A stretch of DNA of 64,000 nucleotides from assembly GCA_036435485.1 (NCBI GenBank), contig CM071597.1:13571881-13635880 (forward strand), given 5' to 3'. The stretch comes from Saposhnikovia divaricata. Its lineage: Eukaryota; Streptophyta; Magnoliopsida; Apiales; Apiaceae. Position 1 is the stretch's first letter, and each line of letters starts with the position of its first letter. The notes beneath the pieces were generated by a model. The model was given only the letters and a program-made list of their open reading frames with translations. It was not told the origin of the DNA and searched no databases. This document shows positions 1-9,026 of this stretch, one piece after another. A program made the position numbers and the translations under genes.

Positions 1-720
1 TTCCCTTTTTTATTTTATCAATTCTAATGCATGAATTCTTTTCTTTAATTTATATGCTTAGTTTAGTTACACTTTTTGATTATAGGTTGAAAATTATTAA
101 AATATTACAAGAAAATCAAATTGATTAAAAATAAAGTAAGTACAAAATGACATAATCGATTACCTATGTGTACGAACATAAAATTAGGGGCGATTGATTT
201 AGAAGATCCTAACCAAATTAGTTTAGGATGCCTTATCATGCATATAAGATACACATTTTATACTTTCTTACATTGGAAAATTAAAAATTTTGGAATTGTA
301 AAGTATTATAAACTCTAGGCACAAAACTTGTTAGCATATAGTGAAGGTCTCCCCTCCGTAAAATACTTTTGGGAGAAGTGATGTTTGTTTTTTACTACAA
401 CAAATTTGTTTAGTTTGAATGAAGTGTTCCCTTATAATAAATAGAACATAACAGTTTCCTCCAACATCAAAAAAAATAGATGACTAAACGCATTTCCTCT
501 CCGAGTGTTTTGGATCGTAGTATGTTACTCATTATTAACTAGTGATATAAATTTAAGTCATACAAAACTCATTTTCGTTCTTAGGTAGATAAACAATATC
601 ACAAGAATAAAAATGATTTGGGGGTAGTGTAACAAACATGAACCACAATCAACCATTATTTTTGTGAAATTTAGCCACAAGTATTAGTTAGTACTGGTCT
701 AGATATCATGGACTGAGAGA
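1..720. other. Unit A of a tandem non-coding duplication
   Basis: AT-rich sequence without a credible ORF. It aligns by eye with 17100-17640, with 34603-34735 plus 36198-36340, and with 54417-54890. The best shared block is 480-720, which matches 17430-17630, 54023-54260 and 54650-54885. A segment at about 185-360 is absent from the matching place in unit C (around 36275), so it is an insertion in A or a deletion elsewhere. The unit is cut off by the window edge on the left and passes into an inverted-repeat arm on the right. Function unknown. Confidence 0.7.
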
Positions 721-960
721 ATATTATGTTAATTTTTTTACTCACTAACCATATATTCAGAGTGAACAAGTCAATTGAAAATTTAATACTTAACATTTAA
801 CAATGATGCACTACAGAGAACAATTTGTTAAACTTTAATACTTGAAAATGATGCACTAAATTTTATCTTGAAAATAAATCGATTAAATTTAATAAGATAA
901 AGTCTGCATTAAACTCTATCTTGAAAATAAATTGATAAAGTTTAATAAAATAAAGTCAAA
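721..960 (+). repeat. Left arm of a long inverted repeat
   Basis: The reverse complement of 15140-15393 aligns with this stretch over most of its length. Shared blocks include the TTACTCACTAACC block near 739 and the ATAAAGTCTGCATTAAA block near 900. Inside the arm a roughly 57-bp sub-repeat is present in more than one copy. A further inverted piece (990-1040) folds back on 785-860. This is probably an old hairpin-type MITE or foldback element, into which Element I inserted. Confidence 0.7.
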
Positions 961-1544
961 CTTAATGATGTATTAAGTGGTAAATTTTCCTCTCTAATGC
1001 ATCATTTTTCAAGTATTAAAGTTGCAATCAACTTGTTCATCCTACCATCGCTCTCAACTTTAATTTTATCTTCCTATATCTTATTAAACTTTATCTTATT
1101 TTTGAATAAACTTGTTAAACGAATATTTTTTTTCGATCCCAACATAATAGAAACAGTGTATTTTTCGACCTCGATTAATGGAAAAAAAAATTCGATCCCA
1201 AACGTATTCATTTATTGAGGTTTAACTATATAGATAAATCATTAGAGAGAATAACTTTATGTTAGTCACAGAGGCATGCCTGAATACATCTAATAACAAG
1301 CCTAAGTATGTGTAATGCTATGCATTACCTACATGACCTCTTAACTGAGGGAACCTCTAGTTGTAGAGTTTCTATTTGTTCTGTACTTGTAATAGGCATC
1401 AAATTCTATCTGTGTAACTGTACCTACTAAGTCAAGAATAAAGCTTGAAAGAAGTTCTAAGGTTCATGCCTCAAGCAAGAGAATGAAGACTGCCAAATAA
1501 TCACAGTTGGGATTTGAAGAAATGAAGAATTTGCCTAAGTACCA

Positions 1545-1830
1545 ATTCGAGAAGTACATTTGTCTATTCGAGAAGTCTAGCATTCGAGAAGTCTGAAGTT
1601 CGATATCTCAGAAGACACTATTCGATATCTCTCAATATGCTATTCGATATCTCAGGGATTCGATATGTCAAAATGCTCTATTCGATATCTCAAGGAGTCC
1701 CAGAGAAAAGAGCTATTCGAGAAGTGATTCGATATGTCAAGATAACACTATTCGAGAACTCAGAGTTATCGATCAAGTCAACTCCAGTTCTCGAATCACT
1801 TACTTAGTCACTTCTCGAATACATTCTTGA
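1545..1830 (+). repeat. Short-motif array in the LTR (TTCGAGAAGT / TTCGATATCTCA)
   Basis: About a dozen copies of ATTCGAGAAGT, ATTCGATATCTCA or ATTCGATATGTCA occur here. The last copies (1790-1825) are in the opposite orientation as TTCTCGAAT. The array can therefore fold on itself. The same array lies in the 3' LTR (about 14250-14525), and a diverged version lies in the solo LTR (52475-52820). Sireviruses have been reported to carry conserved palindromic motifs in their LTRs; whether this array is that feature is an inference. Confidence 0.8.
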
Positions 1831-1901
1831 GGACAAAATACTGAAGAATTGTACAAGTCAGAAACCTGCAACAAGCCAGGATACTTTATTTGACTCTGTC
1901 C

Positions 1902-1907
1902 TATAAA
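1902..1907 (+). promoter_or_regulatory. Candidate TATA box of the Element I LTR
   Basis: TATAAA in the context CTGTCCTATAAAGCATG, about 640 bp into the LTR and just after the short-motif array. The same site in the 3' LTR is 14607-14612. Weaker TATA-like sites occur further down (about 2098 and 2150), so the start site is uncertain. Confidence 0.45.
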
Positions 1908-2411
1908 GCATGCTGGAAAGCCTACAAAGAAGCTTGGAGAGATAAGACAAGGGACAAGGAGCTGAAGAAGTGGATCTAAACAGGCTTTTCAAAGTCAAAT
2001 CTGTAGCCGTTTGGACTCTTACTAAAATGAGATAGACAGACTGGAAAGTGCTTTTGTTTTTTACCTACCTCATTTGTAGCAAGGGGGTGTATCCATGTCT
2101 ATAAGGATACAGCCTCACTTCCTTAGCTGTTAAGGTTTTGAAGTTTCTCAAATATATCCAGAAAATATCTCTCTGAGAAAAACGAAGCTGAGAATACTAT
2201 CATTTGTATTCACAGATTGTAGCAACATCTTAATCTAATAAAATATTAGATTAAAGTGATATTGTGTTGTGTTTGTGTTTAATTATCCGCATCTTCATAT
2301 CTCACACACTCATCACTTATCTTGCTGCAAAGATTCAAAACCGAAGAAAAACTCAAGAATCCATTCACCCCCCCCCTCTGTATTCTTTTACTGTATTCAA
2401 TACTCAACAAG

Positions 2412-2423
2412 TGGTATCAGAGC
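2412..2423 (+). promoter_or_regulatory. Primer binding site of Element I
   Basis: TGGTATCAGAGC, two bases after the 5' LTR. This is the standard plant Copia primer site complementary to the 3' end of initiator tRNA-Met. Confidence 0.93.
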
Positions 2424-2452
2424 AGGCTGTTTAATCTAAACAGAAAACGATC

Positions 2453-4954
2453 ATGAGTTCGAATACACCAAAGACTACAGGTACGGTAAAGGTCCCTAAA
2501 TTCGACAAAGAAAATTACAACCTCTGGAAAATAAAAATGCTGTTGTTCATCAAAGCTGCCAATCCTCTCTACCCTGACATTCTCAAGAATGGTCCATTCA
2601 TACCACAACAAGAAGTTGCTGAATCCACAGTGGGCGCAGTAGTCATTCCTAGATCATATGTTCCAAAAGAGCCATCCAAATGGACGGACTCAGAGAAGGA
2701 AAAGATTGCCCTAGACAGCCACCTCATGTTGTTAATCATAGACTCCTTGGATATGTCGATGTTTGCCAACGTAGCATCATGCAGATCAGCCAAGGACATG
2801 TGGAATCACATCGAGGTGTTATATGAAGGGACAGAGGAGGTAAGAGAAAATAAGAAACAGATACTGGTCACACAGTATGAGGCGTTCATGGCACAGCCCA
2901 AGGAAAGTATCACTGATGTGTTTGAAAGATTTCACAAGCTGGTGACTGAGCTCCAAATGAATGGGAAGGTTTACAGCACTAAGGAATTAAATATGAAGTT
3001 TCTACTATCGTCACCAAACCATCTAGAGCAAAGGGTCATATCTCTAAGAGAAAGAGATTTGAACAAAGTCACGTATGATGTGCTCTATGGGGTTTTAAAG
3101 ACACACGAGCTTGAGTTGCTTCAAAAGAGGGCTATCCAAGCTAACCAAGGCAGAATGATAAACACATCCTGTGCCTTGATTGTCAACAAATCTATTCAAG
3201 ACCTGGAAGCATCTGCAAGTCAGCTGAGAATAGAAGAGATAGTAGATGATGAAGAAACTGAGGAAGTAGTGACTGAACCTTCTGATGACAAGGAAGAAGA
3301 TGAGTTCTACACTCTTGAAGAGCTGGATGGCATGGAAAATACATCATATGCTTTTATGGCTAGAAAATTTCCAAACATCAGATTCAAGAGGAATCAGCCC
3401 TTCAAGCCTAGACCTCAAAATCATTCATTCAACAAGGGCAAGGCACCTATGAAAACAAACAAGAACAGATTCAAAACCAGCTATGTGGATAGGTCATCTG
3501 TAAGATGTTATAGATGCAATGACCTAGGGCATTTTGCCAGTGAATGCAAGAAGCCTAAAAAGAAGGATAAGGAGTTTCTTGAGCTTGAAGCTAAGTATGA
3601 GGCCCTTCTAAAGAAGCAGACACCAGGTAAGGCTTACATAGCTGAAGGGAAGTGTTGGGATGATTCTGACAGTGATGGGGAAGAACAAGAATTCTGCAAC
3701 TATGCCTTGATGGCCAATTCCAAGGAAGAACCATCTGCATCAGACTCACAGGTACCATCTCTCACTACCATAGACATGTCTGTTTCTGAATATAAATCTT
3801 TGGTTGAACAACTATCCGTTGAGATGTTTAACATTCATACTAGTATGACTGCTGCTAATGAAGAGATTGCTAAACTGTCTACCAGGAATGAACTGTTAAA
3901 TAAGAGAAATGAGGAACTAGAGCTAACTACTGTGCAAATAGAAAATCTTAAACAAGAGATTGAGTATCTAAAGAACAAAGTTCTATGTGCTAGTCAAGTT
4001 GAGAAAGCTCTTAGGGATGAATTAGCTGAAAATGAATTTAAGTTGAAAACATTTAAGAATTCCTCTAGTCTATTGCAGTCTTATCATGAGAAAAATCTAG
4101 CTAGACCTAAGGCTGCCATTGGACTTGATTATGACACTCTTAAACAGAGGAAAGGCTATGCAGTCATTGAAGATGACATTGTTGTTCAAGAGGAGGTGCC
4201 TCAGGTTTTGAAAAAGACTGAGAATCCAATATTTAAAACACCAACACTTGAGATTGATGAGGATGCCTTACTCATCAAGCAAATGTTGGAGGATGAAGAT
4301 GAGGCACAATCAAATGAACAACAAGCATCCTCTGAGAGTAAGAATGTCAAAACCAAAGCCAAGGAGCCAGTAGGAGGTAGACCTAGACTTGAGAAACCTG
4401 TAAAGTTTGTTTCAGCTGGAAATTATGAGACTAAGAAGAAAGTGACTAATAAGAGACCAAACAGGAATGGCAAACTAGGGATTAACAAAGATAACAACTA
4501 TGCTTATGTGCCAAATGCCCCTAGGAAAGTTTGTCAAAACTGTTTTAGCTCTAATCATTTGACTCATGCTTGCAAGAAACCATCTGGTAGTGTTGCTAAA
4601 CCATTCTATGATTGCTCTGTGCCTTTAAGACATAGAGACTCTCCTTTCTGTGATAAACTTGATTGTATGCCATGTAACATGAATGTGATGACTAGTTGTT
4701 TTAATTTGAGAAGACAATTCATGGAGGGCTGTATCAATCATAATGTTCACACACACTACACAAGGACAAAGTCTTCAAGTCCTCCTAAAGTTAGGAAGGT
4801 ACCTCTGTCACCTAAGTCTAAGAACCCTGATTCTAAGACTCCCAACAGTGACAAGAAGACCAACATCAAGAAAACTGATAAGCATGCTGATTTTGATAAA
4901 ACTGTCACTAAGTCACATGGACCCAAACTCGTTTGGGTACCAAAGGAGAAGTAA
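2453..4954 (+). CDS. gag: Gag polyprotein of Element I (833 aa, two CCHC knuckles)
   Basis: This is the structural protein that forms the virus-like particle and packages element RNA in the cytoplasm. The N-terminus carries the Copia Gag signature FDKENYNLWKIKM (residues about 19-31). The capsid-like core follows, including DVFERFHKLVTEL near residue 160. A CCHC zinc knuckle (CYRCNDLGHFASEC) lies at residues 352-365. A predicted coiled coil covers about 450-560, and a second CX2CX4HX4C motif (CQNCFSSNHLTHAC) starts at residue 694. The C-terminus ends in WVPKEK, as in many plant Copia Gags. The ATG is 43 bases after the LTR and is the first one in the internal region. At 833 residues it is much longer than most plant Copia Gags because of the region between and after the knuckles. 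The frame is intact. Its last 43 bases overlap the pol open frame, which lies in the -1 phase. Confidence 0.95.
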   Translation: MSSNTPKTTGTVKVPKFDKENYNLWKIKMLLFIKAANPLYPDILKNGPFIPQQEVAESTVGAVVIPRSYVPKEPSKWTDSEKEKIALDSHLMLLIIDSLDMSMFANVASCRSAKDMWNHIEVLYEGTEEVRENKKQILVTQYEAFMAQPKESITDVFERFHKLVTELQMNGKVYSTKELNMKFLLSSPNHLEQRVISLRERDLNKVTYDVLYGVLKTHELELLQKRAIQANQGRMINTSCALIVNKSIQDLEASASQLRIEEIVDDEETEEVVTEPSDDKEEDEFYTLEELDGMENTSYAFMARKFPNIRFKRNQPFKPRPQNHSFNKGKAPMKTNKNRFKTSYVDRSSVRCYRCNDLGHFASECKKPKKKDKEFLELEAKYEALLKKQTPGKAYIAEGKCWDDSDSDGEEQEFCNYALMANSKEEPSASDSQVPSLTTIDMSVSEYKSLVEQLSVEMFNIHTSMTAANEEIAKLSTRNELLNKRNEELELTTVQIENLKQEIEYLKNKVLCASQVEKALRDELAENEFKLKTFKNSSSLLQSYHEKNLARPKAAIGLDYDTLKQRKGYAVIEDDIVVQEEVPQVLKKTENPIFKTPTLEIDEDALLIKQMLEDEDEAQSNEQQASSESKNVKTKAKEPVGGRPRLEKPVKFVSAGNYETKKKVTNKRPNRNGKLGINKDNNYAYVPNAPRKVCQNCFSSNHLTHACKKPSGSVAKPFYDCSVPLRHRDSPFCDKLDCMPCNMNVMTSCFNLRRQFMEGCINHNVHTHYTRTKSSSPPKVRKVPLSPKSKNPDSKTPNSDKKTNIKKTDKHADFDKTVTKSHGPKLVWVPKEK

Positions 4955-7900
4955 TACTTTTGTGTTTGCAGGGCAAAGAAAGTAAAAAGAAGGTCATGTG
5001 GATTTTGGACAGTGGATGCTCAAATCATATGACTGGTGATATGGCCCTGCTATCACAGTATGAGGAAAAGGCTGGCCCAATGGTTGCTTTTGGAGATGAC
5101 AGCATCGGCAACACACTGGGATATGGCAAGTTGGAAATTGGAAATGTCATCATTGAGAATGTAGCACTGGTCAAGGGGCTCAAGCATAATCTACTGAGTG
5201 TTGGTCAATTCACTGACAGAGGCTTCAAAGTGAACTTTGACAAAGATGAATGTTTGATCACCCACAAGAAGACTGGTGATTTTGCTCTGTCTGGAGTAAG
5301 GAAGGGAAGCCTGTTTGTAGCCAATTTGGACTCTGCAAGCAAGGACACAATTTGTTGCTTCTACTCAAAAGCATCAAATGAAGACAGTTGGCTGTGGCAC
5401 AAGAAGCTATCACACCTGAACTTCAAAGCCATTAATTCCCTAGTCAAAAGGGAGTTAGTGAGAGGCATGCCCACACTTGAATTCTGTCAAGAAGGAGTGT
5501 GTGAGGCGTGTCAAAAGGGAAAAATGAAAAGATCAAGCCACAAGTCAAAAACAGTGACATCTATAACCAAGCCCCTGCAACTGATTCATATGGATTTGTT
5601 TGGGCCTGTCAATATTATGTCACTAGGAAGGAAGAAGTATGCTCTAGTGATGGTTGATGATTTTACAAGGTATACATGGGTAGAATTTCTGGCATCAAAG
5701 GATGAGGCTCCACAAGTAATCATTGAGCACATAAAGAAAGTTGACAAAGAAGCAAAGGCCATAAATGCAAGTGTGATTGCATTAAGAAGTGATAATGGGA
5801 CAGAATTCAGAAATGCCATGCTTGGAGCATTCTGCAAAGAAAATGGTATTTCTCAACAATTCTCAGCTCCAAGGACTCCACAACAAAATGGAGTTGTTGA
5901 GAGAAAGAATAGGACTCTGATAGAGGCTGCTAGAACAATGCTACTTGATGCAAAGATGCCCACATGTTTTTGGGCTGAGGCTGTGAGCACTGCATGCTAC
6001 ATCCAAAACAGAACCCTCATCAACAAAAACACTGGAAAGACACCTTACAACTTGATGACTGGAAAGAAGCCTACTCTAAAGTATGTTCATACTTTTGGAA
6101 GCAAGTGCTTTGTGCTAAAAGATAATTCAGAATATGTTGGAAAGTTTGATGCAAAGGCATTTGAAGGAATCTTTCTTGGCTATTCTATGGAAAGAATTGC
6201 ATACAAAGTTTATGTCATTTGTCAAAAGAAAGTAATGGAGAGCACAGATGTAACATTTGATGACAGCAAACTACCTGGATTAGAAGAAGCCAACAATGAA
6301 GATAAAGATCCCTTGAAGTTTGACAATCTAGATGATTCTGATGAGGAGATTGAAAGTGAATCTGAACTCATAATCCAACAAACTCAAGTGAATGAAGAAC
6401 CTGTGTCAACCAACAATGAAGAAACAAGCATCCAAGATACACCTGTGAGGAGTGACAACTTCACAGGGGGAGGAAATGTAGATGATCATGATCTAAATGA
6501 TGAAGCAACATCAAGGATGAGAAATCAATCTGAACATACAAGGAAATGGGATAGATCACACACTGCAGATCAAATAATTGGAAATCCAAATGCAGGAGTA
6601 AGGACAAGAAGAGCAACTATAAATGAATGTCTCTATGGCTGCTTTCTATCCCAAGTTGAGCCTAAGAAACTTGATGATGCATTGTTGGATCCTGACTGGA
6701 TAATTGCTATGCAAGAGGAGCTAAATCAATTTGAAAGGAGCAAAGTATGGGAACTAGTGCCTGCACCAAAGGATAGAACCGTTGTTGGAACTAAATGGGT
6801 TCTAAGGAATAAGATGGATGAAAATGGTGTAGTCATAAGAAACAAAGCAAGGTTGGTTGCAAAAGGATACTCTCAACAGGAAGGTATTGACTATGATGAG
6901 ACCTTTGCCCCTGTTGCTAGACTAGAAGCCATCAGAATTTTCTTGGCATTTGCTGCACATTCTAATTTCAAGGTCTATCAAATGGATGTCAAGAGTGCAT
7001 TCCTGAATGGGGAGTTGGAAGAAGAAGTATATGTGCAACAACCACCTGGCTTTGAGGATCCACAGTTTCCCCACTTTGTCTACAGATTACTTAAAGCATT
7101 GTATGGACTCAAGCAAGCTCCTAGGGCATGGTATGACACACTATCACAATTTCTACTGGAGAATCAATTCACTAGAGGCGCACTGGACAAGACACTGTTC
7201 TACAAGAAACATGGTGATGATATTATCCTAGTTCAAATCTATGTGGATGATATCATATTTGGCTCTACAAATGAGAAGCTGTGTGAAAAATTCTCTAAGC
7301 TCATGCAAAGCAGATATGAGATGAGTATGATGGGAGAATTAACATTCTTTCTTGGACTGCAAGTGAGTCAAAGGAAGGATGGCATTTTTATAAGTCAAAC
7401 CAAATACATTAAAGATTTACTGAAGAAATTTGATTTGGAAGAATGCTCACCTGCGAAGACACCCATGGCCACTGTCACCAAGTTAGATGATGATGCTAAG
7501 GGCAAAAAGGTAGATATCTCAATCTACAGAGGCATGGTCGGTTCTCTACTCTACCTCACTGCTAGTAGGCCAGATATCATGTTTGCTACATGCTTATGTG
7601 CAAGGTTTCAATCAAACCCAAAGGAATCACACATGATAGCTATAAAAAGGATCTTCAAATATCTGAAAGGCACACCAAACTTGGGGTTATGGTATCCTAA
7701 GGACACAGGGTTCAATCTGGTTGGTTATTCTGATGCTGATTATGCTGGATGCAGAGTGGATAGGAAAAGCACATCAGGTAGCTGCCAGTTTCTTGGCCAA
7801 AGGTTAGTCTCTTGGTACAGCAAGAAACAACAATCTGTGTCAACTTCCACAGCTGAAGCTGAATACATAGCTGCTGGAAGTTGCTGTGCTCAAGTGCTTT

Positions 7901-8193
7901 GGATTAGAAACCAACTTAGAGATTATGGACTTGTGTTGGAAAGAATTCCTATCATGTGTGACAACACAAGTGCAATCTCTATAGTTGCCAATCCTGTCAA
8001 TCATTCTAGAACAAAGCACATTGACATCAGATATCATTTCATAAGGGAGCATGCAACTAATGGAACCATTGAGTTACATTATGTTCCCACAGAAAAACAA
8101 CTAGCTGACATATTCACTAAGCCATTAGATGAAGCCACCTTCACTAGGCTGGTCAGTGAGATTGGAATGCTGAATTCTTCGAATTCTGGCTAA
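4933..8193 (+). CDS. pol: Pol polyprotein of Element I (protease, integrase, RT, RNase H)
   Basis: The enzyme polyprotein for replication and integration, with domains in Copia order. Residues are counted from the TTG at 4933. The aspartic protease motif LDSGCSNHM lies at about 25-33. The GAG-pre-integrase zinc region includes WHKKLSHLNF and CEACQKGK (about 153-200). The integrase triad is D221, D287 and E323, giving the exact D,D(35)E spacing. The RT motif YVDD is at 770-773. RNase H has YSDADYAG near 935, STAEAEYIAA, and ends IFTKPLDEATFTRL. No stop interrupts it. The frame is open from 4912 (stop at 4909-4911), with no ATG before 4996, so pol must be reached from gag by -1 frameshifting, splicing or re-initiation. 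TTG 4933 is only a convenient first codon. A splice-acceptor-like sequence ends at 4971. No slippery heptamer in the gag phase was found in the overlap. Confidence 0.95.
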   Translation: MGTKGEVILLCLQGKESKKKVMWILDSGCSNHMTGDMALLSQYEEKAGPMVAFGDDSIGNTLGYGKLEIGNVIIENVALVKGLKHNLLSVGQFTDRGFKVNFDKDECLITHKKTGDFALSGVRKGSLFVANLDSASKDTICCFYSKASNEDSWLWHKKLSHLNFKAINSLVKRELVRGMPTLEFCQEGVCEACQKGKMKRSSHKSKTVTSITKPLQLIHMDLFGPVNIMSLGRKKYALVMVDDFTRYTWVEFLASKDEAPQVIIEHIKKVDKEAKAINASVIALRSDNGTEFRNAMLGAFCKENGISQQFSAPRTPQQNGVVERKNRTLIEAARTMLLDAKMPTCFWAEAVSTACYIQNRTLINKNTGKTPYNLMTGKKPTLKYVHTFGSKCFVLKDNSEYVGKFDAKAFEGIFLGYSMERIAYKVYVICQKKVMESTDVTFDDSKLPGLEEANNEDKDPLKFDNLDDSDEEIESESELIIQQTQVNEEPVSTNNEETSIQDTPVRSDNFTGGGNVDDHDLNDEATSRMRNQSEHTRKWDRSHTADQIIGNPNAGVRTRRATINECLYGCFLSQVEPKKLDDALLDPDWIIAMQEELNQFERSKVWELVPAPKDRTVVGTKWVLRNKMDENGVVIRNKARLVAKGYSQQEGIDYDETFAPVARLEAIRIFLAFAAHSNFKVYQMDVKSAFLNGELEEEVYVQQPPGFEDPQFPHFVYRLLKALYGLKQAPRAWYDTLSQFLLENQFTRGALDKTLFYKKHGDDIILVQIYVDDIIFGSTNEKLCEKFSKLMQSRYEMSMMGELTFFLGLQVSQRKDGIFISQTKYIKDLLKKFDLEECSPAKTPMATVTKLDDDAKGKKVDISIYRGMVGSLLYLTASRPDIMFATCLCARFQSNPKESHMIAIKRIFKYLKGTPNLGLWYPKDTGFNLVGYSDADYAGCRVDRKSTSGSCQFLGQRLVSWYSKKQQSVSTSTAEAEYIAAGSCCAQVLWIRNQLRDYGLVLERIPIMCDNTSAISIVANPVNHSRTKHIDIRYHFIREHATNGTIELHYVPTEKQLADIFTKPLDEATFTRLVSEIGMLNSSNSG

Positions 8194-9026
8194 GTGAATA
8201 TATCAACTAGATTGTTGCAGCAGTAAATACTTACCTTATCAAATGCTCAATATTTTTAAAAGTAAGTATTGGCTGGAGTATGATGTATAAATATTCCAAT
8301 GCTGCACATGTTGAAAATCATACATCTTTAGCTTGAAATTTCTGTGAAATTTTGAGAAAATCACTATTTAATTTAGTAGAATATTCTTCAGTGAATATTT
8401 CTGGTAAATTTTAAAAGATAGTGAAAATTGAATTTTATGAGTGAAAAGTATAGTTCGATAAGTCAGACTTCTCGAATGGTTCATTGTTATGTCTTGGCTC
8501 GAGTTCTCGAATAGGCCTATCTAGAACCCTCTTGAGTTCTCGAATAGTGTCTTTTAGAGAAATCGAATAGCACACTTTGAGTTCTCGAATAGAGTATTTT
8601 AGTTCTCTAATGATAGAGTTCTCGAATACTGCATTTGAGTTATCGAATCATTTGAAAAGGCTGATCTTTCGCTGACACTTAATCGCTTTTTGGATTTATA
8701 TTCAAAACTTCATTTCACTCATAATATTCTTAACTTTGAATTTTCTTCTGAGTTAAATCACTGCCAGCTGTGAGTTAAAAACTGTCTGAGATATCGAATA
8801 AGCCTTTCTTGACTTCTCGAATAGTTGTTTCATACTTCTCGAATGACTTGTCGCTACAGAACACTTATCTATCGACAACTCAAGACATTCATACATATAC
8901 ATTCAACTTCACAACTATTCAATTCTTTTCGTTCGATTTCTCAAGCACCTCAACTCCTGAAACCTCTGAAAAACCCTAACTGCGAATTTCTTCTTCAATC
9001 CTAATTCTCTTTTCTTCTCTACCCAA
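8194..9026 (+). other. Pol-ORF3 spacer with TTCTCGAAT repeats and a gene-like leader
   Basis: 833 bp without an ORF. Between about 8455 and 8850 it holds about ten copies of TTCTCGAAT or close variants (GAGTTCTCGAATAG, TTATCGAAT). This is mainly the opposite orientation to the LTR array, so LTR and spacer RNA could base-pair. The last 150 bp are pyrimidine-rich with a telo-box (AAACCCTAA, 8971-8979) and end at ACCCAAATGGC, a good plant start context. This resembles a cellular 5' UTR and suggests that ORF3 has its own transcript, either from an internal promoter or by splicing. Confidence 0.7.

Larger units (their letters stand above)
1260..2409 (+). repeat. 5' LTR of Element I
   Basis: 1150 bp, TGTTAGTCACAG...TACTCAACA. 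Identical by eye to 13965-15116 except for a run of nine versus eleven Cs (about 2368-2376). It contains a dense block of TTCGAGAA/TTCGATATCTCA motifs, a candidate TATA box and, near the 3' side, AATAAA-type signals around 2236. Confidence 0.96.

Noticed and set aside
997..1218. 73-codon open frame with hydrophobic residues
   Set aside because: It lies in an AT-rich inverted-repeat region, has no conserved counterpart in the other units and shows no codon structure. I take it as chance.
4951..4971. A 21-base GT...AG segment over the gag stop, as a mini-intron
   Set aside because: It is far below the minimum plant intron length. Its removal would also stay in the gag frame rather than enter pol. 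Only the acceptor part is kept as a finding, with a donor further upstream.
4743..4985. 80-codon frame overlapping the end of gag in the third phase
   Set aside because: It is a shadow of the conserved gag C-terminus and pol start; no independent signal.
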